The notes below the pieces were generated by a model. The model was given only the letters and a program-made list of their open reading frames with translations, was not told the DNA's origin and ran no database searches. The translations under genes and the position numbers were made by a program. A stretch of DNA of 64,000 bases from Sphingopyxis sp. JAI128 (GTDB lineage: Bacteria > Pseudomonadota > Alphaproteobacteria > Sphingomonadales > Sphingomonadaceae), in NCBI RefSeq assembly GCF_014207235.1, contig NZ_JACHDA010000003.1:372001-436000 (forward strand), written 5' to 3'. Each line of letters begins with the position of its first letter. The stretch's first letter is position 1. This document shows positions 18,775-28,192 of this stretch, in pieces.

Positions 18775-20004
18775 ATGCGCCGCTGGCTGATCGCGATCCT
18801 GCTCATCCTCGCGCTCGCCGCGCTCGCCTTCTTCGCGCTCGCTCCGGGCATGATCGAACGCGGAATGAACCAGATCGACGGCAAGCCGCTGCCGCCGGTC
18901 AGCGCGCGCGCGCAGGCGCTGCACCGGACGCTGACGATCGTCGACCTGCACAGCGACACGCTGTTGTGGAAGCGCGATATCCTCGACCGCGCCGAGCGCG
19001 GCCATATGGACCTGCCGCGGCTGGAGGATGGCAACGTCGCGCTACAGGTGCTCGCGAGCACGACCAAGTCGCCCAAGGGCCAGAATTACGACGCCAACAG
19101 CGGCGACACCGACAATATCACCAGCCTTGTGATCGCGCAGCTCCAGCCGGTGCGGACGTGGAGCTCGCTGCTCGAACGCTCGCTCTGGCACGCCGAGAAG
19201 CTGCACCGCGCGGTCCAAAGATCGGGGACCGAACTTTGGCCGGTTGCTGCGCCCAAAGACATCGACTCTTTGTTGTTCGCTCGCTCGGCAGGCACGTCAA
19301 AAACGGAGAGCGGGACCATCGTCTCGCGTCCGCCCGTCGGCGCGATGCTCAGCGTCGAGGGGCTCCACAATCTCGAAGGCGACATCGCCAACCTCGACAA
19401 GCTCTACGCCGCGGGGTTCCGCATGGGGGGGCTCACGCATTTTTTCGACAATGATCTAGCCGGTTCGATGCACGGGCTGAAGAAGGGCGGGCTCACCCCG
19501 TTCGGGCGGGAGGTCGTTTCCGAGATGGAGGCGAAGGGCATGATCGTCGATATCGCGCACTGCTCCAGCGCCTGCGTCGCCGACATATTAAAGATGGCGC
19601 GCCGCCCCGTGGTCTCCAGCCACGGCGGCGTGCAGGCGACGTGCAAGGTCAACCGCAACCTCAGCGACGCGCAGATCCGGGGCGTCGCGGCGACCGGCGG
19701 CCTGATCGGCATCGGCTATTGGGACGCCGCGGTATGCGACACCTCGCCCGCGAGCATCGCGAAGGCGATGAAGCATGTCCGCGACCTCGTGGGCATCGAG
19801 CATGTCGCGCTCGGCAGCGATTATGACGGCGCCACCACGGTGCGCTTCGACACGTCAAAGCTGGTGCAGGTGACGCAGGCGCTGATCGACGCGGGTTTCA
19901 GCGACGACGAAATTCGCGCCGCGATGGGCGGCAACGCGATCCGCGTGCTCAAGGCGGGGCTCGTCCCCCTGACCCCGCCCCCCTCCATCGCGGCGGTGCC
20001 ATGA
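18775..20004 (+). CDS. Membrane dipeptidase, peptidase family M19
   Basis: A 409-aa zinc dipeptidase with an N-terminal membrane anchor or signal (WLIAILLILALAALAFFALAP). The binuclear metal site is formed by DLHSDTLLW (HxD), the bridging Glu in SVEGLHNLEG, and later His residues (IVDIAHCSS, VSSHGG); ALGSDYDG closes the family signature. It acts outside the cytoplasm on dipeptides. Codons for residues about 147-183 (19213-19323) differ from the rest of the gene (AGA, CTT, GTT, GCT, TCT, TTG), in a surface segment before the catalytic Glu. It overlaps ribF by ATGA. Confidence 0.92.
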   Translation: MRRWLIAILLILALAALAFFALAPGMIERGMNQIDGKPLPPVSARAQALHRTLTIVDLHSDTLLWKRDILDRAERGHMDLPRLEDGNVALQVLASTTKSPKGQNYDANSGDTDNITSLVIAQLQPVRTWSSLLERSLWHAEKLHRAVQRSGTELWPVAAPKDIDSLLFARSAGTSKTESGTIVSRPPVGAMLSVEGLHNLEGDIANLDKLYAAGFRMGGLTHFFDNDLAGSMHGLKKGGLTPFGREVVSEMEAKGMIVDIAHCSSACVADILKMARRPVVSSHGGVQATCKVNRNLSDAQIRGVAATGGLIGIGYWDAAVCDTSPASIAKAMKHVRDLVGIEHVALGSDYDGATTVRFDTSKLVQVTQALIDAGFSDDEIRAAMGGNAIRVLKAGLVPLTPPPSIAAVP

Positions 20005-20930
20005 TCCGCCTCGACGGCCACAATCGCATCGACGAGCCCCTGCGCGGCGGGGTGATCGCGCTCGGCAATTTCGACGGTTTCCACGCCGGGCACCAGGCGG
20101 TCGTCGGCCGCGCAGTGCGCCATGCGAAGGACGAGGGGCGCCCCGCGATCGTCGCGACCTTCGACCCGCATCCGGTGCGCTTCTTCAAACCCGACGTTCC
20201 GCCCTTTCGCCTGACCACGCTCGACCAGCGCCAGGAACTGTTCGCCGCGGCAGGCGCCGACGCGATGCTCGTCTTGCCCTTCGACGCCGCGCTCGCGGCG
20301 ACGAGCGCGGAGGATTTCATCACCGGGCTCCTCCTCGATCGCTATGGCGCGGCGGGCGTCGTCACCGGCAGCGATTTCGTGTTCGGCAAGGGACGCGGCG
20401 GCGATGTCGTGACGCTCGCCGACCACGCCCGCCGCCTCGGCTTTTTCACCGAAATGGTCGCGCCGGTCGACGATGCCGAGGAGGTCATCTCGTCGAGCCG
20501 CATCCGCGAGGCGCTGCAGGCGGGCGACTGCGCCACCGCCGCGCGCTTGCTCACGCGCCCCTTTACCGTGCGCGGGCGCGTCGAACATGGCGACAAGAAC
20601 GGCCGCCTGCTCGGTTTTCCAACCGCCAACATCGACATGGGCAACTACCTGCGGCCGAAATACGGCATTTACGCGGTGACCGGAAAGCTGCCCGACGGAC
20701 GAATCCTCAAAGGCGCCGCGAACCTCGGCATCCGCCCGAGCTTCGACCCGCCGAAGGAACTGCTCGAACCGCATTTCTTCGACTTTGCGGGCGACCTCTA
20801 TGGGCAGGAAATCGACGTCGCCTTCCACGCCTTCATCCGGCCCGAGGCCAGATATGACAGCATGGACGCGCTGATGGCGCAGATCGCGGCGGATTGCGAC
20901 GAGGCGAAGCGACTGCTGGCAAAGATATAA
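20001..20930 (+). CDS. ribF: Bifunctional riboflavin kinase / FAD synthetase
   Basis: A 309-aa enzyme making FMN and then FAD. The N-terminal nucleotidyltransferase has GNFDGFHAGH and the ISSSRIREAL motif. The C-terminal flavokinase domain begins with VEHGDKNGRLLGFPTANI and ends with the family's helix of acidic and basic residues. Full length. The ATG at 20001 overlaps the dipeptidase stop. In many Gram-negatives ribF lies upstream of ileS-lspA, as here, with one gene and a repeat element in between. Confidence 0.96.
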   Translation: MIRLDGHNRIDEPLRGGVIALGNFDGFHAGHQAVVGRAVRHAKDEGRPAIVATFDPHPVRFFKPDVPPFRLTTLDQRQELFAAAGADAMLVLPFDAALAATSAEDFITGLLLDRYGAAGVVTGSDFVFGKGRGGDVVTLADHARRLGFFTEMVAPVDDAEEVISSSRIREALQAGDCATAARLLTRPFTVRGRVEHGDKNGRLLGFPTANIDMGNYLRPKYGIYAVTGKLPDGRILKGAANLGIRPSFDPPKELLEPHFFDFAGDLYGQEIDVAFHAFIRPEARYDSMDALMAQIAADCDEAKRLLAKI

Positions 20931-20932
20931 CT

Positions 20933-20952
20933 CCTCTCCCTCAAGGGAGAGG
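20933..20952. repeat. CCTCTCCC/GGGAGAGG hairpin after ribF
   Basis: Perfect 8-bp inverted repeat with loop TCAA directly after the ribF stop and 20 bp before the next gene. It belongs to the same dispersed family as the elements at 22022 and 22153. It could attenuate read-through but has no T-run. Confidence 0.6.
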
Positions 20953-20972
20953 GAATGGGTTTAGGGGGGATC

Positions 20973-22019
20973 ATGACCGACGATGACGACTGGGCCGTGG
21001 CCCTTGCGGGCCCGCCGAAAAAGCCGATGAAGCGGCGCACCAAAATCCTGCTCTGGATCTTCGCCGCACTCGTCGCCTGGCTCACCCTGTCGAACGCGAG
21101 CTGGCTCGCGCCCGACCCGCAAGGCAAACCGAAACTCATCGCGCACCGCGGCGTCTATCATCTCTACGACAAGCGCGCCGCCTTCGGCCGCGACACCTGC
21201 ACCGCCCGCCATGCCTATCCGCCGACGCACGAGGTGTTCGAAAATACCCCCGATTCGATGCGCTGGGCGGTCGGCAACGGCGCCGCGATGGTCGAGGTGG
21301 ACGTCGCGCCGACGAAGGACGGGCGCATGGTGCTGTTCCACGACTGGACCGTCGATTGCCGCACCGACGGCACGGGCGCGACGCGCGACCTGACACTCGC
21401 CCAATTGAAGGCGCTCGACATCGGTTACGGCTATACGGCCGACAGCGGCAAGACCTTCCCGCTGCGCGGCAAGGGCGTGGGCAAGATGCCCACCGTCGAG
21501 GAAGGGCTGGCGGCGCTTCCGGTCCACCCGATCCTGTTCAACTTCAAGTCGAAGGACGCGGCCGAGGCCGACCAGCTGTTCGCGATCCTCAAAGCGTCGG
21601 GCCGCGACAGCGCCAAGCTCGGCGACGCCTTTTACGGCGCCGAAGGGCCAGTGAAACGGATGCGCGAGCTGATGCCCGACAATTGGTCCTTCGACCTCGG
21701 GCGCGAGGCGCTCGCCTGCTCGAAAGATTATGTGGCCTGGGGCTGGACCGGTATCGTCCCCGAAAGCTGCCGGAACGGCGTGATCGCGATACCGATCAAC
21801 TATCAATGGGCCTATTGGGGCTGGCCCGACCGGCTGATCGCGCGCATGGACAGCGTCGGGGCACGGATCATCGTCTTTGGCCCTTATGACAAGGGCAAGT
21901 CGAACGAAGGCCTGACCAGCCCGCAGCAACTCGCGAAAGTGCCCGCCAGCTTCAACGGTTATATCTGGGTCGAGGATATCCGCGAAGTCGGCCCGGCGCT
22001 GCGGCCGCGGCAACGCTAA
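20973..22019 (+). CDS. Glycerophosphodiester phosphodiesterase-family protein, membrane-anchored
   Basis: A 348-aa protein with a cytosolic N-terminus, one transmembrane helix (ILLWIFAALVAWLTLSNAS) and a PI-PLC/GDPD-like TIM barrel outside. The barrel starts with the catalytic LIAHRG, then FENTPDSMRWAV, MVEVDVAPTKDGRMVLFHD (metal-binding E/D and general-base His). The later half (NWSFDLGREALACSKDYVAW, WVEDIREVGPAL) diverges from classic GlpQ, so the substrate may be a lipid-type phosphodiester. Start chosen at ATG 20973 rather than 20955. Confidence 0.82.
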   Translation: MTDDDDWAVALAGPPKKPMKRRTKILLWIFAALVAWLTLSNASWLAPDPQGKPKLIAHRGVYHLYDKRAAFGRDTCTARHAYPPTHEVFENTPDSMRWAVGNGAAMVEVDVAPTKDGRMVLFHDWTVDCRTDGTGATRDLTLAQLKALDIGYGYTADSGKTFPLRGKGVGKMPTVEEGLAALPVHPILFNFKSKDAAEADQLFAILKASGRDSAKLGDAFYGAEGPVKRMRELMPDNWSFDLGREALACSKDYVAWGWTGIVPESCRNGVIAIPINYQWAYWGWPDRLIARMDSVGARIIVFGPYDKGKSNEGLTSPQQLAKVPASFNGYIWVEDIREVGPALRPRQR

Positions 22020-22020
22020 T

Positions 22021-22173
22021 CCCCTCTCCCATTTAGGGAGAGGGCAGCGAGACTTGCAAGCTTGCTGGCTTAGTCGCAGCGGGTGAGGGTCGGCAGCGCC
22101 GCATACCCTCACCCAGCTCCAGCTAGGCAGCCAGCTGCCAAGCTTCCATATCCCTCTCCCCCAAGGGGAGAGG
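22021..22173. repeat. Composite intergenic repeat with three stacked inverted repeats
   Basis: This gap between the GDPD gene and ileS holds three perfect 9-bp palindromes: CCCTCTCCC/GGGAGAGGG (22022-22044), GGGTGAGGG/CCCTCACCC (22081-22114) and CCTCTCCCC/GGGGAGAGG (22153-22173). It has the look of a REP/BIME-type element. No promoter or gene is evident in it. Confidence 0.7.
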
Positions 22174-22215
22174 AAGGTTTGCTCCCGCCCGAATCTGCGC
22201 TAAGCGCCGCGCACC

Positions 22216-25182
22216 ATGACCGATACGCCCGCACCCGAGCAGCGCGATTACCGCGACACCGTCTTCCTGCCCAAGACCGACTTCCCGATGAAGGCCGGCC
22301 TGCCGCAGAAAGAGCCGCTGATTCTTGCCAAATGGCTCGCGGGCAATCTCGAAGGCCAGATTCGCGAAGCGCGCCAAGGCCGCGACCAGTTCATCCTCCA
22401 CGACGGCCCGCCCTATGCCAATGGCGACATGCACATCGGCCATGCGCTCAACCATATCCTGAAGGACATGGTCGTCCGCACCCAGACGCTGAAGGGCAAG
22501 GACGCGCCTTACGTCCCCGGCTGGGACTGCCACGGCCTGCCGATCGAGTGGAAGGTCGAGGAGCAGTACCGCAAGAAAAAGCTCAACAAGGACGAGGTTC
22601 CGGTCGAGGAATTCCGCGCCGAATGCCGCGCCTATGCGCAGCATTGGGTCGATACCCAGCGCGAGCAGCTGAAGCGCCTCGGCATCGGCGGCGACTGGGA
22701 CCATCCGTATCTGACGATGGATTATGAGGCCGAGGCCACCATCGTGCGCGAACTGCTCAAATTCGCCGCGAACGACATGCTCTATCGCGGCGCCAAGCCG
22801 GTGATGTGGTCGCCGGTCGAAAAGACCGCGCTCGCCGAGGCCGAGATCGAATATGAGGATATCGTCTCGACCCAGATCGATGTGGCGTTCGAGATCACGG
22901 AAGCGCCCAACTGCCCGGATATCAGTGAACTTATCGATAAGGGATGGGGCGTTTACGGTGTCATATGGACCACGACACCTTGGACTATTCCGGTAAACCA
23001 GGCGCTCGCCTTCAGCCCCTCCGCAAAATATCGCATCGTTGCCGAAGGCGGCGTCGCGAGAGCTTGGGTGATTGCGGAAGATCTTTGGGAAGACGTGGCG
23101 GAGCGTGCGTTCCGTTATGATCGAGAGGTCGTCAATTATGGGCTGCACTTCGAACCGCTCGGAGGATATCCGGGCGGCGACGAAGGCCTGTTTCTTGGCA
23201 GCGAGTTGGAGGGGGCGGTAGCCCGCCACCCGATGCACCATCTCGGCGGCTTCTTCGCGCGTCCGCGCCCGTTCCTTGCGGGCGATTTCGTCACCACCGA
23301 CAGCGGCACCGGGCTTGTCCATATGTCGCCCGACCATGGCGAGGATGATTTCGACCTGTGCAAGGCGAACGGCATCGACCCCGTGTTCGCGGTCGAGGGC
23401 GACGGCAAATATCGCGAGGACTGGGGCTGGCTCGGTGGTCAAGGTTCGGTGATCAACCCCAAATTCAACGCCCCCGACGGCCCGATCTGCACCGACCTGC
23501 GCGAAGCCGGCGCGCTGCTCGCGGCCTCGGCCGATTACCAGCACAGCTATCCGCATAGCTGGCGTTCGAAGGCCAAGGTCATCTATCGCTGCACCCCGCA
23601 ATGGTTCGTGCCGATGGACAAGATCATGACGCATATCGAGCCCAAGGCGCCGCGCGAGCAGCGCTGGGAATCCGAAGGCGGCGCGATCAACCCGCATGAG
23701 GAAGGCCTCTGCGACGCGCCGACCTTGCGGCAGGCCGCGATGCACGCGATCGAGCGCACGCGCTTTGTGCCCGAAAAGGGCCGCAACCGCATCGGGTCGA
23801 TGGTCAAGGATCGCCCCGACTGGGTGCTCAGCCGCCAGCGCGCTTGGGGCGTGCCGATCACGCTCTTCGTCGACCGCAAGACCGGCGTCTATCTCAACGA
23901 TCCCGCCGTCAACGACCGCATCGTCGCGGCGGTGAAGGCGGGCGGCGTCGATGCGTGGAGCGATGCGCGCGCGCAGGAATATCTCGGCGATCAATATGAC
24001 GCCGCCGACTACGAACGTATCGTTGACATTCTCGACGTCTGGTTCGATTCGGGCTGCACCCACGCCTTCGTGCTCGAAAGCGGCAAATGGCCCGCGCTCG
24101 TCCGCCACGACGGCGGCACCCACAGCGCGGATCTCTATCTCGAAGGCAGCGACCAGCATCGCGGCTGGTTCCAGTCATCCTTGCTCGAAAGCTGCGGGAC
24201 GCGCGGGCAGGCACCGTATAAGGCCGTCCTCACGCACGGCTTCACGATGGACAGCAAGGGCTTCAAACAGTCGAAGTCGCTCGGCAACACGACCGATCCC
24301 GTCAAGGTGATGGAAACCAACGGCGCCGACATCATCCGCCTGTGGGCGCTGAGCGTCGATTTCACCGAGGACCACCGCATCGGCGACGAAATCCTGAAGG
24401 GCGTCGCCGACCAGTATCGCAAGCTGAGGAACACCTTCCGCTACCTGCTCGGCGCGCTCGACGGGTTCAGCGAAGGGGAACGCATCACCGACGTCGCGGC
24501 GATGCCCGAACTCGAACGCTATATGCTGAGCCTGCTCGCCGACCTTGATGCAAAGATGGCCCGCGCGGTCGACGATTTCGACTTTAACAGCTACTCGCGC
24601 CTGCTCGCCGATTTCTGCAACGAGGATCTGTCGGCCTTTTATTTCGATATCCGCAAGGACGTCCTCTACTGCGACCTCGGCCCCGCCGCCCCGCTCGGCA
24701 CCGATACGCGCCGCGCGTACCGCAGCGTGCTCGACACCCTGTTCCACGCGCTCGTCCGCTACGCCGCGCCGGTGCTGGTGTTCACCGCCGAGGAAGTGTG
24801 GGGCACGCGTTATCCCGAAGCGGGCAGCGTGCATCTGCTCGAATGGCCGAGCGTCGACGCCGCATGGAACGACGCCGCGCTCGCGAGCAAATGGTCTGGC
24901 GTGCGCACCCAGCGCGAGGCGGTGACCGAGGCGATCGAGCCTTATCGCCGCGAAAAGACGATCCGGTCGAGCCTTGAGGCCGAAGTCGCGATCCCCGATC
25001 CGACGCTCGATCCCGCGGCGCTCGAGGAAATCTTCATCGTCTCGGTCGCGCGCGCGGGCGACGAACTCACCGTCACCCGCACCGAAAACCACAAATGCGG
25101 CCGCTGCTGGCGCCACCTGCCCGAAGTCACCGAGGACGGCAGCTTGTGCAATCGCTGCGACACGGTATTGACCGCGGCATGA
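22216..25182 (+). CDS. ileS: Isoleucyl-tRNA synthetase with codon-anomalous editing segment
   Basis: A 988-aa class I synthetase charging tRNA-Ile. HIGH is present in ANGDMHIGHA near residue 74, the CP1 editing motif in WTTTPWTIPVNQ, and a C-terminal zinc ribbon CGRCW...CNRC. The second catalytic motif, normally KMSKS, reads KQSKS (residues 684-688). Residues about 235-335 use codons rare elsewhere in the gene (AGT, CTT, GGA, ATA, ACA, CCT, AGA, CGA) while the reading frame and domain stay intact, suggesting segmental replacement. lspA follows with an ATGA overlap. Confidence 0.96.
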   Translation: MTDTPAPEQRDYRDTVFLPKTDFPMKAGLPQKEPLILAKWLAGNLEGQIREARQGRDQFILHDGPPYANGDMHIGHALNHILKDMVVRTQTLKGKDAPYVPGWDCHGLPIEWKVEEQYRKKKLNKDEVPVEEFRAECRAYAQHWVDTQREQLKRLGIGGDWDHPYLTMDYEAEATIVRELLKFAANDMLYRGAKPVMWSPVEKTALAEAEIEYEDIVSTQIDVAFEITEAPNCPDISELIDKGWGVYGVIWTTTPWTIPVNQALAFSPSAKYRIVAEGGVARAWVIAEDLWEDVAERAFRYDREVVNYGLHFEPLGGYPGGDEGLFLGSELEGAVARHPMHHLGGFFARPRPFLAGDFVTTDSGTGLVHMSPDHGEDDFDLCKANGIDPVFAVEGDGKYREDWGWLGGQGSVINPKFNAPDGPICTDLREAGALLAASADYQHSYPHSWRSKAKVIYRCTPQWFVPMDKIMTHIEPKAPREQRWESEGGAINPHEEGLCDAPTLRQAAMHAIERTRFVPEKGRNRIGSMVKDRPDWVLSRQRAWGVPITLFVDRKTGVYLNDPAVNDRIVAAVKAGGVDAWSDARAQEYLGDQYDAADYERIVDILDVWFDSGCTHAFVLESGKWPALVRHDGGTHSADLYLEGSDQHRGWFQSSLLESCGTRGQAPYKAVLTHGFTMDSKGFKQSKSLGNTTDPVKVMETNGADIIRLWALSVDFTEDHRIGDEILKGVADQYRKLRNTFRYLLGALDGFSEGERITDVAAMPELERYMLSLLADLDAKMARAVDDFDFNSYSRLLADFCNEDLSAFYFDIRKDVLYCDLGPAAPLGTDTRRAYRSVLDTLFHALVRYAAPVLVFTAEEVWGTRYPEAGSVHLLEWPSVDAAWNDAALASKWSGVRTQREAVTEAIEPYRREKTIRSSLEAEVAIPDPTLDPAALEEIFIVSVARAGDELTVTRTENHKCGRCWRHLPEVTEDGSLCNRCDTVLTAA

Positions 25183-25700
25183 GCAGAACCCGTTCCCCCT
25201 ATCTGCGCTTCGGCCTGATTTTCGCCGCCGTCGCCTTTATCCTCGACCAGATCACCAAATGGGTCGTCACCGTCCCGCTGTCGCTCGAACCCAAGGGGCA
25301 GATCGAGATCACCAGCTTCTTCAACCTGACCTGGGCGGAGAATTGCGGGATTTCGCTGTCGATGTTCGCCAGTTGCACCGACACGACGCGCTGGACGCTC
25401 GTCGCGGTGACCGGGATCGTCGCCGCCGCGGTCGCCTTCTGGATGACGCGCGAACAGGCGAAAGGCGATGTGATCGCGCTCGCGATGATCCTCGGCGGCG
25501 CGCTCGGCAATATCGTCGACCGCGTGCGCTTCGGCTATGTCGTCGACTTTGCCGACCTGCATTTCGGCGATTTCCGCCCCTTCATGATCTTCAACGTCGC
25601 CGATGCGTGCATCACGCTCGGCGTGCTTTTGCTGGTTGCGCGCGCGCTGCTCTTGGGCGAAAAGGCCCCAGCCGCGGACGCTAGGCCGTCCGCCGAGTAA
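25179..25700 (+). CDS. lspA: Lipoprotein signal peptidase (signal peptidase II)
   Basis: A 173-aa inner-membrane aspartic protease that removes the signal peptide of lipidated prolipoproteins. Four hydrophobic helices are visible, with the family motifs DQITKW, GGALGNIVDRVRFGYVVDF and FNVADACI; the two catalytic aspartates lie in the last two. WAENCGISLSMF is the variant of the NxGxxFS loop. The ATG at 25179 overlaps the ileS stop. The next gene encodes a lipoprotein substrate. Confidence 0.96.
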   Translation: MSRTRSPYLRFGLIFAAVAFILDQITKWVVTVPLSLEPKGQIEITSFFNLTWAENCGISLSMFASCTDTTRWTLVAVTGIVAAAVAFWMTREQAKGDVIALAMILGGALGNIVDRVRFGYVVDFADLHFGDFRPFMIFNVADACITLGVLLLVARALLLGEKAPAADARPSAE

Positions 25701-25718
25701 ACGGGGCGCATTGGGAGT

Positions 25719-26147
25719 ATGTTTAAAGTGAACCGGACCACCGCCATCCTGGCAGCCTCGATCGTCGCCACCACCCTGTCGGCCTGCGGGTCGAACAGCC
25801 TGTTCAGCCGCGACCGCCCCGACGAGATGATGGTGTCGCGCCAGGCGCCGCTCGTCGTGCCGCCCGACTTTTCGCTGACCCCGCCGGCGCCCGGCTCGGT
25901 CCGCCCCGGCGGCGAAACGACCGCGGAACAGACGCTGCGCGCGCTGTTCGGCGGCCCCGCCCCGCGCAGCGCCAACGAAACCGCGATCATCAGCAGCGCA
26001 GACGGCGAACGCGCCGACCCGGGCATCCGCAGCGAAGTCGGCAGCCCCGGCACGCAAGTTGTCGACAAGGGCCTCGTCGTCCGCGACATCCTCGCCGCCC
26101 CCGAAGGCGACGGCCGCGACGCATCGGCGGCGATCCCGGGCGCCTGA
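25719..26147 (+). CDS. DUF3035 lipoprotein, BamF-like
   Basis: A 142-aa lipoprotein with lipobox LSAC at residue 23 and a short conserved block RPDEMMVSRQAPLVVPPDFS followed by L-T-P-P. This block resembles the N-terminal BamD-binding segment of BamC and the BamF (DUF3035) subunit described in alphaproteobacterial BAM complexes. The rest is low-complexity. A role in outer-membrane protein assembly is inferred from that similarity. It follows lspA by 18 bp and is the last gene before a strong terminator. Confidence 0.78.
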   Translation: MFKVNRTTAILAASIVATTLSACGSNSLFSRDRPDEMMVSRQAPLVVPPDFSLTPPAPGSVRPGGETTAEQTLRALFGGPAPRSANETAIISSADGERADPGIRSEVGSPGTQVVDKGLVVRDILAAPEGDGRDASAAIPGA

Positions 26148-26165
26148 GTTTGCGCTGATCGAAAC

Positions 26166-26194
26166 AAAAAGGGCGGCCGAGGCCGCCCTTTTCC
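26166..26194. terminator. Bidirectional terminator between bamF-like gene and dxs
   Basis: Perfect 8-bp stem GGGCGGCC/GGCCGCCC (26171-26178, 26181-26188) with an A-run on the left and TTTT on the right. It lies between convergent genes and should work in both directions. Confidence 0.92.
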
Positions 26195-26218
26195 TTGTCC
26201 TCTTGCCGGCGCTTCCAC

Positions 26219-28147
26219 TCAAGCCCGCGCGCCCGCCTCCTCGACGCCCGCGCTGTTGTGCCGCAGCGCCTTCAGGACGCAATCGACGATCTGCGGCGCG
26301 TTGAGCCCCGCGGCATCATATTGCAACTCGGGCTTGTCCTGGTCCTGGAAGACGTCGGGCAGGCGCATCGTGCGCAGTTTCAGCCCCGCGTCGATCAGCC
26401 CCTCGTCGCTCGCGAGCGTCAGCACATGCGCGCCGAGTCCGCCGATGCTATTCTCCTCGATCGTCACGCACACCTCGTGCGCGGCCAGCGTCTTGCGGAT
26501 CAGGTCCTCGTCGAGCGGTTTGGCGAAGCGCAGGTCGATCACGCTCGTCGAAAGCCCGCGCGCTTCCAGCGTGTCGGCCGCCTTCAGCGCCTCGGCGAGC
26601 CGCGTGCCGAGCGACAGGATCGCGACGGTCTTGCCCTGGCGCACGACGCGCCCCTTGCCGATCTCCAGCTTCTGCGGAACCTCGGGCAGCGGCACGCCGG
26701 TGCCGCCCCCGCGCGGATAGCGGAAGGCGATCGGGCCATCGTCATATTCGGCGGCGGTGTAGGTCATATGGACGAGCTCGGCCTCGTCGGCCGCCGCCAT
26801 CACCACCATGTTGGGCAGCGTCGCCAAGTAAGTAACGTCGAACGAGCCCGCATGCGTCGATCCGTCGGCGCCGACCAGCCCCGCGCGGTCGATCGCGAAG
26901 CGCACCGGCAGGTTCTGGATCGCGACATCGTGCACGACCTGGTCGTAGGCGCGCTGGAGGAAGGTCGAATAGATGGCGGCGAATGGCCGCATCCCCTGTG
27001 CCGCAAGCCCCGCCGCAAAGGTGACCGCATGCTGTTCGGCGATGCCGACGTCGAAGCTGCGTGTCGGATGCGCCTTCGCGAATTTGTCGACGCCGGTGCC
27101 CGACGGCATCGCCGCAGTGATCGCGACGATGCGCGGGTCGCTGTCGGCGAGCTTGGCCAGAGTTTCGCCGAACACATTCTGGTAGGCGGGCGGTCCCGGC
27201 GGCGCCTTCGCCTGCTCGCCGGTGATGACGTCGAATTTCTGGACGCCATGATATTTGTCGGCGGCGGCTTCGGCGGGGGCATAGCCCTTGCCCTTCTTGG
27301 TCACCGCATGGATCAGTACCGGGCCATGTTCGCTGTCGCGGACATTTTCGAGCACGGGGATCAGATGTTCGAGGTTATGCCCGTCGATCGGCCCGACATA
27401 ATAAAAGCCCAATTCCTCGAACAAGGTGCCGCCCATCGCCATGCCGCGCGCATATTCGTCGGTCTTTTTCGCCGCCTTGTGCAGCGGCTGCGGCAGCTTG
27501 CGCGCGAAGCGGCGCGCAATCTCGCGCAGTTCGACGAACGGCCGCGACGACACGAGCTTCGCCAGATAGGCCGAAAGCCCGCCCACCGGCGGCGCGATCG
27601 ACATGTCATTGTCGTTGAGGATGACGATCAGCCGGTTGCCCGCCTGCTGGGCGTTGTTCATCGCCTCATAGGCCATGCCCGCCGACATCGACCCGTCGCC
27701 GATCACCGCGATCGCGCGCCCCGGCTCATCCTTCAGCTTGTTGGCGATTGCAAAGCCGAGCGCCGCGCTGATCGAGGTCGAGCTGTGCGCGGCGCCGAAC
27801 GGGTCATATTCGCTCTCGCTGCGCTTGGTGAAACCCGACAGCCCGCCGCCGGTGCGCAGCGTCCGGATGCGGTCGCGGCGCCCGGTGATGATCTTGTGCG
27901 GATAGCATTGGTGTCCGACGTCCCACACGATCTTGTCGCGCGGCGTGTCGAACACATAATGAAGCGCGGTCGTCAGCTCGACGACGCCGAGGCCCGAACC
28001 GAGATGCCCGCCCGTGGTGCCGACGGCCGAGATCATCTCGGCGCGCAGCTCGTCGGCGAACTGGCGGAGGTCTTCGGGCTTCAGCTTGCGGAGGTCGGCG
28101 GGGACATCCACCGTGTCGAGCAGCGGCGTATGCGGACGGTCGGTCAT
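26219..28147 (-). CDS. dxs: 1-deoxy-D-xylulose-5-phosphate synthase
   Basis: A 642-aa thiamine-diphosphate enzyme that condenses pyruvate and glyceraldehyde-3-phosphate, first step of the MEP isoprenoid pathway. The TPP-Mg motif is [16 protein letters not shown], the catalytic Glu lies in [17 protein letters not shown], and the transketolase C-domain ends with [16 protein letters not shown]. The length is normal. The downstream side is closed by the bidirectional terminator. A small membrane-protein gene lies 45 bp upstream on the same strand. Confidence 0.97.
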   Translation of the reverse strand: MTDRPHTPLLDTVDVPADLRKLKPEDLRQFADELRAEMISAVGTTGGHLGSGLGVVELTTALHYVFDTPRDKIVWDVGHQCYPHKIITGRRDRIRTLRTGGGLSGFTKRSESEYDPFGAAHSSTSISAALGFAIANKLKDEPGRAIAVIGDGSMSAGMAYEAMNNAQQAGNRLIVILNDNDMSIAPPVGGLSAYLAKLVSSRPFVELREIARRFARKLPQPLHKAAKKTDEYARGMAMGGTLFEELGFYYVGPIDGHNLEHLIPVLENVRDSEHGPVLIHAVTKKGKGYAPAEAAADKYHGVQKFDVITGEQAKAPPGPPAYQNVFGETLAKLADSDPRIVAITAAMPSGTGVDKFAKAHPTRSFDVGIAEQHAVTFAAGLAAQGMRPFAAIYSTFLQRAYDQVVHDVAIQNLPVRFAIDRAGLVGADGSTHAGSFDVTYLATLPNMVVMAAADEAELVHMTYTAAEYDDGPIAFRYPRGGGTGVPLPEVPQKLEIGKGRVVRQGKTVAILSLGTRLAEALKAADTLEARGLSTSVIDLRFAKPLDEDLIRKTLAAHEVCVTIEENSIGGLGAHVLTLASDEGLIDAGLKLRTMRLPDVFQDQDKPELQYDAAGLNAPQIVDCVLKALRHNSAGVEEAGARA

Positions 28148-28192
28148 CGTGCGGTCATACTGCCAAGCGCATGGGGTGTCGAACGAAAAGGG

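Noticed and set aside
22021-22173. CRISPR array
   Set aside because: The repeats are inverted, of one locus, and without regular spacers.
22123-24159. A 678-codon open frame antisense to ileS
   Set aside because: Shadow of ileS; starts and ends without gene signals.
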